From Eumeta japonica (Eukaryota > Arthropoda > Insecta > Lepidoptera > Psychidae), in the NCBI GenBank assembly GCA_005406025.1, contig BGZK01000019.1, positions 496,001-560,000 on the forward strand: 64,000 nucleotides of DNA. The letters are read 5' to 3'. The translations under genes and the position numbers were made by a program. The notes beneath the pieces are model-generated. The model did not search any database, was not told the origin of the DNA, and saw nothing but the letters and a program-made list of their open reading frames with translations. Positions 51,301 through 63,384 of this stretch are shown piece by piece. Every line of letters starts with the position of its first letter. Position 1 is the stretch's first letter.

Positions 51301-53465
51301 CACAAAAAGTATCAATGTTTTATTTAAATAGTGGCATCTATTAGATCACAAAAAGTATCAGTATTTTATTTAAATAGTGCCATCTATTAGATCACAAAAA
51401 GTATCAGTATTTTATTTAAATAGTGCCATCTATTAGATCACAAAAAATATCAGTATTTTATTTAAATAGTGGCATCTATTAGATCACAATAAGTATCAGT
51501 ATTTTATTTAAATAGTGCCATCTATTAGATCACAAAAAGTATCAATGTTTTATTTAAATAGTGGCATCTATTAGATCACAAAAAGTATCAGTATTTTATT
51601 TAAATAGTGCCATCTATTAGATCACAAAAAGTATCAATGTTTTATTTAAATAGTGGCATCTATTAGATCACAAAAAGTATTAGTATTTTATTTAAATAGT
51701 GGCATCTATTATATCCCAAAAGTATCAGTATTTTATTTAAATAGTGCCATCTATTAGATCATAAAAAAGTATCAGTATTTTATTTAAATAGTGCCATCTA
51801 TTAGATCACAAAAAGTATCAATGTTTTATTTAAATAGTGGCATCTATTAGATCACAAAAAGTATTAGTATTTTATTTAAATAGTGGCATCTATTATATCC
51901 CAAAAAGTATCAGTATTTTATTTAAATAGTGCCATCTATTAGATCGCAAAAATTATCAATGTTTTATTTAAAAAGTGCCATCTATTAGATCACAAAAAGT
52001 ATCAGTATTTTATTTAAATAGTGCCATCTATTATATCCCAAAAAGTATCAGTATTTTATTTAAATAGTGCCATCTATTAGATCGCAAAATTATCAATGTT
52101 TTATTTAAATAGTGCCATCTATTAGATCACAAAAAGTATCAGTATTTTATTTAAATAGTGGCATCTATTAGATCATAAAAAAATATCAGTATTTTATTTA
52201 AATAGTGCCATCTATTAGATCACAAAAAGTATCAGTATTTTATTTAAACAGTACCATCTATTAGATCACAAATAGTATCAGTATTTTATTTAAATAGTGC
52301 CATCTATTAGATCGCAAAAAGTATCAGTATTTTATTTAAATAGTGGCATCTATTAGATCATAAAAAAGTATCAGTATTTTATTTAAATAGTGCCATCTAT
52401 TAGATCACAAAAAGTATCAGTATTTTATTTAAATAGTGCCATCTATTAGATCATAAAAAAATATCAGTATTTTATTTAAATAGTGCCATCTATTATATCC
52501 CAAAAAGTATCAGTATTTTATTTAAATAGTGCCATCTATTAGATCATAAAAAAGTATCAGTATTTTATTTAAATAGTGCCATCTATTAGATCACAAAAAG
52601 TATCAGTATTTTATTTAAATAGTGCCATCTATTAGATCATAAAAATATCAGTATTTTATTTAAATAGTGCCATCTATTATATCCCAAAAAGTATCAGTAT
52701 TTTATTTAAATAGTGCTATCTATTAGATCGCAAAAAGTATCAATGTTTTGTTTAAATAGTGCCATCTATTAGATCGCAAAAAGTATCAATGTTTTATTTA
52801 AATAGTGCCATCTATTAGATCACAAAAAGTATCAGTATTTTATTTAAATAGTGCCATCTATTATATCCCAAAAAGTATCAGTATTTTATTTAAATAGTGC
52901 CATCTATTAGATCATAAAAAAGTATCAGTATTTTATTTAAATAGTGCCATCTATTAGATCACAAAAAGTATCAGTATTTTATTTAAATAGTGCCATCTAT
53001 TAGATCATAAAAAGTATCAGTATTTTATTTAAATAGTGCCATCTATTAAATCATAAAAAAGTATCAGTATTTTATTTAAATAGTGCCATCTATTAGATCA
53101 TAAAAAAGTATCAGTATTTTATTTAAATAGTGCCATCTATTAGATCATAAAAAAGTATCAGTATTTTATTTAAATAGTGCCATCTATTATATCCCAAAAA
53201 GTATCAGTATTTTATTTAAATAGTGCTATCTATTAGATCGCAAAAAGTATCAATGTTGTGTTTAAATAGTGCCATCTATTAGATCGCAAAAAGTATCAAT
53301 ATTTTGTTTAAATAGTGCCATCTATTAGATCGCAAAAAGTATCAATGTTTTGTTTAATAGTGCCATCTGTTAGATCGCAAATAGTATCTCAGTCTTTAAT
53401 GTAATAGTTCCATCTGCTATATGGCAAAACTTATCTTAGTATTTTATTTAAATAGGGCCATCTGT
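48364..53465. repeat. 46-bp tandem array (satellite/minisatellite), about 110 copies
   Basis: The unit contains agtatcagtattttattt, then aaatagtgccatctattaga, then tcacaaaa; the step between units is 46 bp (for example 49801 to 49847). The middle (about 49280-53200) is highly homogeneous, with recurring variants (gtgGcat, atcaatgtt, gcaaaatt, ttatatccc). The outer 900 bp on the left and 250 bp on the right are diverged, as expected of unequal crossing-over. The period is not a multiple of three and no long ORF exists. The unit holds the palindrome tatttaaata and usually one GATC. Confidence 0.97.
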
Positions 53466-53469
53466 ATGT

Positions 53470-53540
53470 AGCACCATTTGTTGTTGAGTACTGGTAATAT
53501 AGCAACAAGTGATTATCGCAAAATGGTATGAAATGGTGCT
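53470..53540. repeat. Inverted repeat at the right edge of the 46-bp array
   Basis: agcaccattt (53470-53479) and aaatggtgct (53531-53540) are exact 10-bp arms. A second, weaker pairing (ttgttg with caacaa) lies within. It marks the point where the 46-bp periodicity stops. Confidence 0.55.
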
Positions 53541-54550
53541 TAATTAATTATTTCGATATTTTTCTAAGAAAGACACCTATACTATAGAAAAAGTTGAAAT
53601 AGTTAATACATACAAATAACAATACAAATTCTTAGCGCCGTTTCCGAGATAGCGCATATATACATGCGCCAATAGAGAATCGCAGGTTATATAAATCTAC
53701 TAACTTTCCGCACACGACTTCACCCGTATGGATGTGAGGCTTCTCGCGTTTCTTCCTATTATTGCATTGGTGTGTTTATTTTTTTTTTTTAAACATGTTT
53801 TCGTCTGATATCTTTTCTTGTCCTATCAAAAATATCATTTTTCGCAATTACAAGCGAGTATCTGAGCAACTGACCTGGCTCGGCGGCTTTTAAGTTTAAC
53901 GTGGAATTACAAACGTAAAGGAAACCTATGTCAAAATAAGAGTTATAATAATTTTTTTTAGGGCCGTTTGTGAGATCGTTATAGCATAGACATCTATACT
54001 CTAAAGATTTATTAAAGTGTATATTGAGGTAATGAGCTGGAAGAAATAAACAGAAACGGACACATAAATGTATAGAATAATTTATTTTTATTCATAAATG
54101 AAAACACGTCATTTTATAACATAAGTTATAAAAAACTAATTGAAAAATAAGATATATTCATAAAAATATAAAAGATTATCATAACGCTAATATGTGTAAA
54201 TATATTTTTTTCACAGAGTAAATATTTATCTAGAATTACTAAAACTTTAAATGATACATGGAACTCATAAATATATCAATTAAAGAACATTAAGAACATT
54301 AACAATTCATGTAAACAGAAAATGCCTGCTATGGCCTGAGCAAAACTTCTTTCATAGTTATGTACAGAACTTGGAAAAAATTAAAAGCCATTTTAATACT
54401 ACAATCACTACAAGTATTGTACTTATCAAAAAAAATGGACCCTTTTCGAGGAACTTAATTCTTTATAAATGCAATATGTCGTAAATCCTACCGACCAAAT
54501 CCGTAACTCTTAATATCCTTTTATGTTACATTAAACATATTTTTGTACTA

Positions 54551-54556
54551 TTTATT
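54551..54556 (-). terminator. Candidate poly(A) signal of gene C
   Basis: AATAAA on the minus strand, 111 nt downstream of the gene C stop codon. It is the nearest canonical hexamer. No equally close candidate was seen for gene B, where the nearest AATAAA noted is at 26250-26255, nearly 600 nt past the stop. Confidence 0.42.
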
Positions 54557-54666
54557 ATATGGCTATATAAGCTATTTCTGGCGAGGTTTCATTGATACAA
54601 GATGATTAACCAGTCTTATCGACACCTCAAACAGCTCAGGCAAATAGGTTTCAAATACATTAAGTT

Positions 54667-57600
54667 CTAAAACTGTATGAGCTTGTAGTGCTTAGCGAGC
54701 GCCAGAACGGGCGAGCCGGTGGCGCGCTCGGGGATGGAACCGCCGCTGGCCGCGATGTCGAGGTGGCTGTACGCCACGGCGCCCTCGTGCAGGTCCGACA
54801 CCATCATCAGGAATGCTGCGGGACCCTAAGTGAAAGATGGAAATTATAAAAATTCGAAACCAGTCAATCGTCAGGATGTACATAGATCATAGAAATCATA
54901 TTTTTTGGCCATTAGCATGTTTTCCCTCAATTTACTTTTTAGGCTTACACATCTAAAAGGTTAAAACCGAGGCTTTATAATGAAACTTCGGTGTCTGTCT
55001 GTTCGTTTAGATATCACAGCCGTTTTGTAAGTGGCTACTGTTGCAAAGGAAGCTTCGAATTTTTACAGTTCTAAGAGACCCATCCACCCACACAGCCATG
55101 AAATAATTTCAATACTTCTCATAACATCAAATTATGGAATATTTTGAAGATCAGTTTTTTTTAAAGAAAATTTTAAAGATGATCTGAATATTATCGTACA
55201 GGACCATGAAATCAACAAAATTTATCGCATAGGATCTAAAAACAAAGAAAATAAAAAACCAAAACCAGTACTCTGTGAGTTTGTAAATAACTGGAGAAAG
55301 ATCGAGATTATGAAAAATAAAAAGAACTTAAAAGGAATTAATATCAGCGAAGATTACTCGAAAAAAATACTAGAAAAAAGGAAAATGTTGCAGGCTAAAT
55401 TAATTGAAGAGAGGAAAAATGGCAACGTAGCGTATTTGAAATACGACAAACTAGTAGTTAAAGAGAACAAAAACATTCAAGAAAAGAGGAAGAGAGAGTC
55501 ATCTACTTCACCATATACTCACAATAACCAGCCTAAAAAACAACAGGTTGTGTCTTCAATCAAATCAAACAGACCAATTGCTTTTGATATGACGCGATCT
55601 ACATCCAGCTCTCTTTCTAATTTACCGTCTACCCAAAAACAATAGCAATCAATAATCAGCAAACGGAATCCAAAATCAACTGAAGAAACTTACACCAACA
55701 AAACAAGAATACACCAAACTTCCCCAAGCTGACCGGTCCTCGTGGGGGAATAAGACCACAACCCTCCAACAATAATCACTAATATTTATCACAAAAATCA
55801 GAATTATCAAAAACAAAATCTACATTGCAGTCCTCAACGTACTTATCCTGAAAAATCAAGAAAATCTTGTTGAATTAATATATGCATTAAGCTCATAACT
55901 CTTAAAGAACCTATGCGCGAGGAAGTAAAGAGAAGAATTACTAATGGCTGGAGAAGTTACTAGAGCTTGAAAGAACCTATGAAAGACAAAAAACTTCACA
56001 AAAAACTTCATATAAACATCAAAAGAAAACAGTTTAACACATGCATTTTACCTATATGCACTTATCAAGGAAATAACAAACAAACTTGCAACTTGTCAGT
56101 ACGCTATGGAAAGGAGTATGTTGAGTGTAAAGAGATCAGACAAATTGAGAAACTGTGCCATAAGATATAAAACAAGAACTACAAATATAACTCTGAAAAC
56201 TTAAATGGAGATGGGCGGGACATATGATAAGGGGCCATGACAAATGGAATAAGAAAGTGATAAGATGGTACCCAAGGGAAGGAAAAAAGAAAAGAGGCAG
56301 ACCACAGAGAGGATGGGATGATGACATTAGAGAAGTGGCAGGTGCGATGTGGAACAGAGTGGCTCAAGATAGATCAGAGTGGAAAAGGTTGGAGGAGGCC
56401 TTTGCCGATTGGCAAACAGATCTTCAGAAAATCACCAAAAAACAATTTTTTAGTAACATATAAAAAAATATTCATATTTCGTTTTTCATTTAGTTTAGAT
56501 ATTTATACTTTTCATACTTTGTTATTAGGTTAAGATGATCTGAATAAAGGCTATTATTATTATTATATTATTATGTTGAGTGTGAAGAGATCAGACAAAT
56601 TGAGAAACTGTGCCATAAGATATAAAACAAGAACTACAGATATCACTCAGAAAACTTAGAGACATTAGAGATAACTCAGAAAACTTAGAGACATTAGAGA
56701 AGTGGCAGGTGCAATGTGGAACAGAGTGGCTCAAGATAGATCAGAGTGGAAAAGGTTGAAGGAGGCCTTTGCCGATTGGCAAACAGATCTTCAGAAAATC
56801 ACCAAAAAACAAATTTTTAGTAACATATAAGAAAATTTTCATATTTCGTTTTCACATTTAGTTTAGATATTTATACTTTCCATACTTTGTTATTAGGTTA
56901 AGATGATCCGAATAAAGGCTATTATCTTATCTTATCTTATCTTATCTATACATACAAAGAAAGAAAAATATACGATACCTACTTTCAAATTCCACGGGTA
57001 CGTAAATTGCAGGGAAAAGCTCCTAACGTACACTTAAGCATACATTGTAATTTTTAAAAATGAAAAAACTCATACGGAATAATCACAGATTTTCTTCATA
57101 TCATAAACAATATTAAAGAAAAATATTCATCGAGCGATAACATGTATATGCACTTAGGATATATCTGTGTTAAAATAAAACATCTACAGGGAGATAGCTA
57201 CGTGTAATGCAAGGGCTTCAGAGACAACAGACCGAAACGACCTTAAGTATGCCGGTCACGATGGTATTAAATAATAGCCTGAATACCATGGGTCCGATTC
57301 CAACATTTCACGATATACACATAATAGCTTTTCTTCGCAGCGGTCAGTATCGATAAGGTACCTGGTGGCCCCTGGGCGTGACGGCCGATGGCTGATTCAG
57401 GGCCTGGTATATGTCGTCGCCCTCGCCGCGGCCGCGGTGCACGGCGAAGTCCTCCGGCCTCATCCTCGACACCTCCACCATGTCGGCTATGCTGTCGCCG
57501 CTCTCCTGGAACGCGCTCGCGTGATTTGACGCCCTGAATACGCAACAGATATACTACGTTATTAACGGCGTTTGCGTATCCGACTTCCAAACGTCGTCCG

Positions 57601-60600
57601 GCATCCGACGGCAATGAGTGTTGTAGTTCCCATCACAATGGCTATACCGATACAAACTCTGTCTCGGTTCCGGGTCAAAACTCCAATTAAAGTTTTATAA
57701 ATATGCAACAGCTCACTATTCAGTCTGAGTGTGCGCTATTAGTTAATTTCATCTTAGTGCATGTAATAATTTATTTTTCTTAAATAGACTAGGGGCCGCA
57801 ATAAGATTCGAAAAATTATACATGCAAATGTAAAGTAATCAAATTCTAAACTACGACTGCATCGAAATCTTCAAACTACTGACATCTACATCCATATTAT
57901 AAAATTTTCTGCTGTAAAATTTTGTGAAGTAAAAGTGATAATGAATACTATTAATGACCACTAGACTAAAAAGCAATTTACAATACTGGTACATAATTTT
58001 TCCCATTTTCTGGAAAGTTGATGAAAAAGTTAAAAACTTAAAGCTCTTTTAAGATGTTTCAGCGGATTTGAATCAGCACAATCTTAAAAGATCGCGACAG
58101 ACTTAACTCACTGTCTCACTTGCACCCACCCTTATGTATTTTGCCTCTCGCTCGCACATACCCGTCCGAAGAATATAGCTACCCTATATTCTTGTCTGGC
58201 AAGGGGTTGGAACTATCATAAACTGTCTGGCTTATGATGATACATCTAATTATGCATATATTATATATAAAACTCAGCTTTTATATTATAACATAAGTAT
58301 AATTACAATTAAATGAACATTAGTGTGTCTGGCAAGGGGTTGCCACGATGTTAAGTGTCTGGTAATTAATGATGCGATTTTTAATAATATTCTGAAGTAA
58401 TTATTAAAAATCAATTTATCATTTGATGAATTTAGGTTGGTAAACACCTTTAGTACCTGTGTTGTAGGCATGCGCTGACAAACTTTCAGCTTTTATAAAA
58501 TAATGAAGGTCTGAGGTTCACGGGCTCTTGCTCTATAAGAACTATCACCCATCTACAGACCCGGCTCGGAGATGTTATTATCCATACTTATGATATAGCT
58601 AGAAGCGTCGCAGGACCACACTCATGTGTCTTACAAACATAATGACCGTATTCAATACAGCCGGACGTACTTGTTTAAAACCAGACATCTATCTAAAGTA
58701 CAACGCACGAAACTCTGCCACCGTGAAGTTAGTCACGAAAGCGTCGCAATGGCGTAAAATAGGAACGCGAGAGGGAAAAAGGGAAGATCGGGGAGCGTTA
58801 AACCTGCTCACTGCATCATTCGCAGGCAATTCAGAGCGGCAGTCTCGTGGGTTGTACGGTGGAGGCCTACATGACGACGTAATTGTTCATGTCGCTGACA
58901 AATCCGTAGACGCCATCACGCTCAAGTGTACTGCAAATGTTGTGATCGTGTAATGTGCGGTCATATTTTAATTATAGCTGGTCTCTACAGTCCACCTGGC
59001 CACGTGGTTGTCCATGACGATGGTGTAGCCGTTGCCCGCGGCCAGGCGCGCATGCCCCGTCAGCGTCGCAATGGTGTAGATGTGCGGCCGGACCTCGTTG
59101 GCAGCGCGCTCCTTCATCTGTATAAATTAAAATTTACCATCAAATCTGAATGCGTTTATTTAAAAAAGTGAAATTGTAATAATTTTATCACGTAATTAAA
59201 CCATTACTAATTTTTCTCAATTGAGGATATTTTATACAAGTTTATACAATCAATCTAATTGTACAATCTAATCGCACAACTAGCAACCCTTCATAAGTGT
59301 CACGACAAATATCTCAAATTGACTGAAATATATCAGCAAGAAGAACATTCAAAAAGGCTGTTGAATCTTGTTTTCAGAGTTGACTGCATGTTCCGACAAA
59401 GTTCGCAAAGTTAGACATTTTTGTATATACGAATACAGATATTTGCATTATACATTCATATATTGTCGAAACCATAACTTGTGAAAACCTCACATGAAAG
59501 GTTTCTAATGTAAAATACGCAGCCAAAAAGTTCTCAGGTTATCAACCACAGCACAAACCTCATATAGTAAGTCGGCCATAACCATCCGACCCTCGGCGTC
59601 GGTGTTCCCGATTCGGACGGTCTTCCCGGAGCGAGACACGATGAGCTCGTCGGCCACGTAAGATTCCTCGCCGATGGAATTTCGCGCCATGCACATCACA
59701 CCGATCACCTTTATCTGAGGTCTCAGAGTGTCGCAGGCCTGGGACAAATAATACAGTCAAGTCAAATCGACTATTCCCTTTTATGTCACTACATTATTTT
59801 TTCATTTCGTTTTCATCATAAAAAATTTCCTTCCCGATTACTCTAAAAATAGTTCATATTACAGTGTCTGCAAAAATTAGATTTTATGCAATGTTAACCT
59901 TTATGAAGCCGGCGACGGCGGCGGCGCCCGACTTGTCTCGCGACATGCCGATCATAGAGCCGCCCGTCTTTAGATCTGCACCGCCCGTGTCGTAAGTTAT
60001 ACCCTGAAAAAGACAACCGTTGAATATTTACATGTTAAAGATCAGTTTTAAATGGAACAGAAACTGGAAGAGCTGGCATGTCGGAGGTATATATGTCCGC
60101 ACAGTTTAAAAACAGCCGCTTGTGAGAAATAAGCACGTCGCATAAAAACGTAGCGTCATTATGCCCGCATCAGACTTCCATTCCTTTGAAATTTATACTT
60201 AAAATTTGGCAGCGGCGATGTTGGGCCGGATGTAAGATTCATTTCTTGAATTATCGGATACCGTTACAAATTAGCAGTGTTTGTGTGGGAATTTACTTCG
60301 TATTGAAATAAAAGTATTCAATTAACTCGTGAACGTTTTCTCCAAAAATATATTTGTTTCGAATGAAAACACTGCAGTTTGAATTCGATTATCGGAGTCA
60401 CCACCGAATTTTTTACGTTTTTACGAATGCATCACCGCATTCGTAAAAACGATTTACATGCGAACTGTAAATACATATAATACAAAAGAACAATGACATG
60501 GACGGCATTTCCGCGGCAACCGTCTTCGAGATAATATTATTCTATTCCCCAAAATTTAATTGGCCGTTAACAAAGGGTTTAGGTTAAGGGCTTTAGTGTA

Positions 60601-63384
60601 GGAAATTATCCAGGAAACCAATGATATTTCGCTAAAAGGAAAGTATTGGTACTAAATATGTGCATTAAATAAATGTTTAAAGGTTCTTTGAAAATGTAAT
60701 CTACAAACAAAACATCTTTCATGTTCGTCAGATTCGTCTCGGTGCAGAGCGCAGTTTTTCAAAAAAATCTACTCTTTCAGGTTAATCGAGAACCACAAAG
60801 AATATTTCGTCGGAAATTTGTCTTCCTATGTCGCAACTGTTTGGCAACATTCTTTTTAAATTGAAAAATAAACTACGGAACCAAACAACTAAAGTTTGTG
60901 AAGTGACAGTTCTAAGTATTAAAAATGAACTAATGTAATTTTATTTTTTAGTTTTGTAATGCTCCAAAACGAAAAACGCGATACGTTCAGAGATGTAATC
61001 TTCCTTCGCCATTCTAATCTAATAGCAAATGATAAAATTTATTTAAAGCAAAATCCTAAGTTAGAAAATATTTTTTATTATATAATCATTTAAATAAAGT
61101 TCAGTGTGAAAAGACATTAAATTCTAAGATTAATTGTTCTTTTTTATTCGTATACAACTTGAAATATTTATGTTTGACTTACCTTACCGACAAGTATCAC
61201 AGTCTCTTCAGGAGTACCCGACGTCGGGTTATACTCCAAAAATATTACATTGCCTGAAAAAAATAAAAGTCGTTTTCCTTTTGATCAAGATATTATTTGT
61301 AATTTAATTTTTTTTGAACAGTTATTTGTACATGATTTAGTGAAAGCTATGCTTATATTCTACCAGAAAGAAAATACAACAATTTTTAAAATATAAAGTT
61401 CTCTAAATATTGTTATTAATTTCTGTTGTTTGCTTTTGCAATAACATAGATGAATTAATGTTCTCATGGTTCTGTACCTTTTAAATTGAAATTTCCAATA
61501 TTTGACAATGTAAGCGCATTAATAGTGTACTTTCAAATTTTAAGTGTTTTACGCCATTAAAGCTGAGTATTGACGTATTAGTAATTACGTAGTCATTCAC
61601 AGTAAATTTTATACAACTGTGTTTATGACGTTTTCCATTAGCTTCTGTACATCACTCCTCTGATGATAGCTATCAGAAGTTGTCAAAAGACGTATTCGCA
61701 GAAATGTCTAGTTATTGAGATTTTAATAAATCTACAAATATGTAATATTTATTTTTCATTCGTGTGTCAAATATTTTATAATCGCGTTACCAGTTTTTCT
61801 GATACAAGTGCATATGTTCCGTAGCATAGCGAAATAGCCGCCCGCAGCTCGTACCCGAACGCAAATGGCCTGTCGCACTAGACATATGATTTGTTATAAT
61901 AGAAAAGTTTCAAAAATTAAAAAGATCATTTTCGGGCGTAAGTTCTTTGACAGCTTTTGATTGTTATCGTCGGCATTCATTGGCGGAAATTAACGGAAAA
62001 CGTCACAAGCACGTTACATAGAGCTGTTCACCTCTATGCCTTTCGACAACGTGCGCCGCACGATTAACTGCCGCGAACAGCGGGTACTCCCTGCGGATGG
62101 TGTCGATGTCGTCGACGACGCGCACCGACACCTGCGAGTTGGCGAACTCCTGGCGCACGTACGTGGCCACCAGCTGCGCCGTCATGCGCTCCGGGTCGCC
62201 CGCGCCTATGTCACGAGTCACGGCCCTAGAAGTATACTTTGATCTCGTCATTATCCACAGCGTACCTAATGTTAAGTGTATCGGTCTATAGATGAAATTA
62301 CACAAAATTTATTATACTACAAGTATTAAAAATAAAAAGGTTACCGAGCCTGTTCCAAGGCCACGGCGTTCCTGAGCAGTGCGTCCAGGGGCCGGCTCAG
62401 GCCCTCGCCGTACACGCCCAAACTCTCCAGTTTTATTCTTTTTTCTGGAAACCACTCACGAATTTCGATCGGCTGGAAATTGTAACAATAGTTTTAAAAT
62501 CATTACAAAATGCTACACATTAATGTCAAATATTTGGCGAATTATCAAACGATTTTAATTAAGTATAAATGTATAATAGTAACTAACGAAACATATTAGA
62601 CCAGCATTGTAAGTATGGCGTGAAGCAGTCTTCTTAGAGGAGATCCTTGCCCAGAAACGAGATGTTGTATAGATTGTACATGTAAAAGTAAAAGCTAACT
62701 TGTAAGAATTAGCTTTTACTTTGACATGTATAAGTTTTGTTCCTACATAAGAGATTAGATAAAAAACGGTTTCAGTAAAATCATGAGTGCAGAATATACG
62801 CCAATACACAGAAAATGCAAATGAAGCAAAATACTTTCCACCACATATACATTACATTATACATTATATACAATAGTATATAACTAACACCCTACTGCTA
62901 TAAATTTCGTTCTTGACTTCGTTCCCTCCTAAATTGCAAGTGCTCCACATCCATATTTCTTTAGTGTCGAATTTCCATTTACAGTAGATATATTTTATTT
63001 TTAGTCTTCTAAAAAAACTCAAATTACATCCAAACTATTTATATTATCACTTAGAATTAACTAAAATATATTAACAATAAAAATACTGATTATAAAAATA
63101 TTATAAAGAAAATATTGAAATCAATCAAAGTCAATATTTTATGTAAAACTTTCAGTGAAAGAATTATATTACCATTCATTTTTGATGTATAGGAATTTTT
63201 TTGAAATACACCCTTAACGTAGGTATGCGTAATAATTACCACATAAAGTTGCTCAAAAGCTCCCAAAAGTAAAACCAAATCAGCATCAGCAAAATCAGGG
63301 TTAGATTGCACTATAAGAATAGGTCTTCTCGCTCCAGCATTTATAGCTTTCTCCATGCCCGCGCGTGCAGCTTCATAAACTAAC
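54667..63384 (-). CDS. Gene C: M17 leucyl-aminopeptidase-like (W07G4.4 type), 5' end outside window
   Basis: Third paralogue, partial. Exons matching 4-12 of A and B: 63240-63384, 62345-62472, 62032-62225, 61183-61253, 59899-60003, 59559-59738, 58996-59117, 57362-57533, 54667-54825 (1276 nt, 424 residues plus stop). Exon 4 opens with an incomplete codon, so at least exons 1-3 must lie beyond 64000; nothing like exon 3 appears in 63385-64000. Active-site residues are complete: VGK Lys, GITYDTGG Asp, ADLK Lys, SRDK Asp, NTDAEGR Asp/Glu/Arg. It differs from A and B in having DTGGAD rather than DSGG(I/V)S, two extra residues near the end of exon 11, and AT-rich codons in exons 4 and 7 while the other exons are GC-rich. 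The protein ends in KLIQF. Whether it carries the leader seen in A and B cannot be seen. Its last intron holds RTE-like insertions on the opposite strand. Confidence 0.86.
55172..56575 (+). pseudogene. RTE-like LINE, internally deleted
   Basis: An open frame at 55172-55645 encodes a basic, Lys-rich protein with INKIYRIGSKNKENKKPK, NNWRKIEIMKNKK, LEKRKMLQAKLIEERKN and YLKYDKLVVKE, the N-terminal part known from lepidopteran endonuclease-reverse-transcriptase elements. Next is a scrap of endonuclease start (AVLNVLILKNQENLVEL) near 55830. Then come only the last pieces of the ORF: NTCILPICTY and, at 56209-56450, KKRGRPQRGWDDDIREVAGA and EEAFADWQTDLQ. The tail is an ATT/TAT microsatellite. Endonuclease and reverse-transcriptase cores are missing, so it cannot move itself. 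It is antisense in the last intron of gene C. Confidence 0.75.
56571..56948 (+). pseudogene. Second partial copy of the RTE-like 3' end, (TTATC)n tail
   Basis: Repeats the end of the preceding element (ttgagaaactgtgccataag, agtggcaggtgcaatgtgga, ccgattggcaaacagatctt) with about 170 bp deleted. It ends in a run of TTATC units (56921-56947) instead of the ATT tail of the first copy. It includes a short internal duplication of aactcagaaaacttagagac. It abuts the first copy directly. Confidence 0.75.
60416..60451. repeat. Perfect 15-bp hairpin
   Basis: cgtttttacgaatgc and gcattcgtaaaaacg with a 6-nt spacer, in the gene C intron between exons 8 and 7. Confidence 0.8.
62677..62731. repeat. Imperfect 22-bp hairpin
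   Basis: tacatgtaaaagtaaaagct faces agcttttactttgacatgta with one mismatch, separated by a short AT-rich spacer. It lies in the gene C intron between exons 5 and 4. Confidence 0.7.

Noticed and set aside
48364..53465. CRISPR-like or protein-repeat interpretation of the 46-bp array
   Set aside because: There are no variable spacers between repeats, the period is not a multiple of three, and all frames are stopped; it is a eukaryotic tandem satellite.
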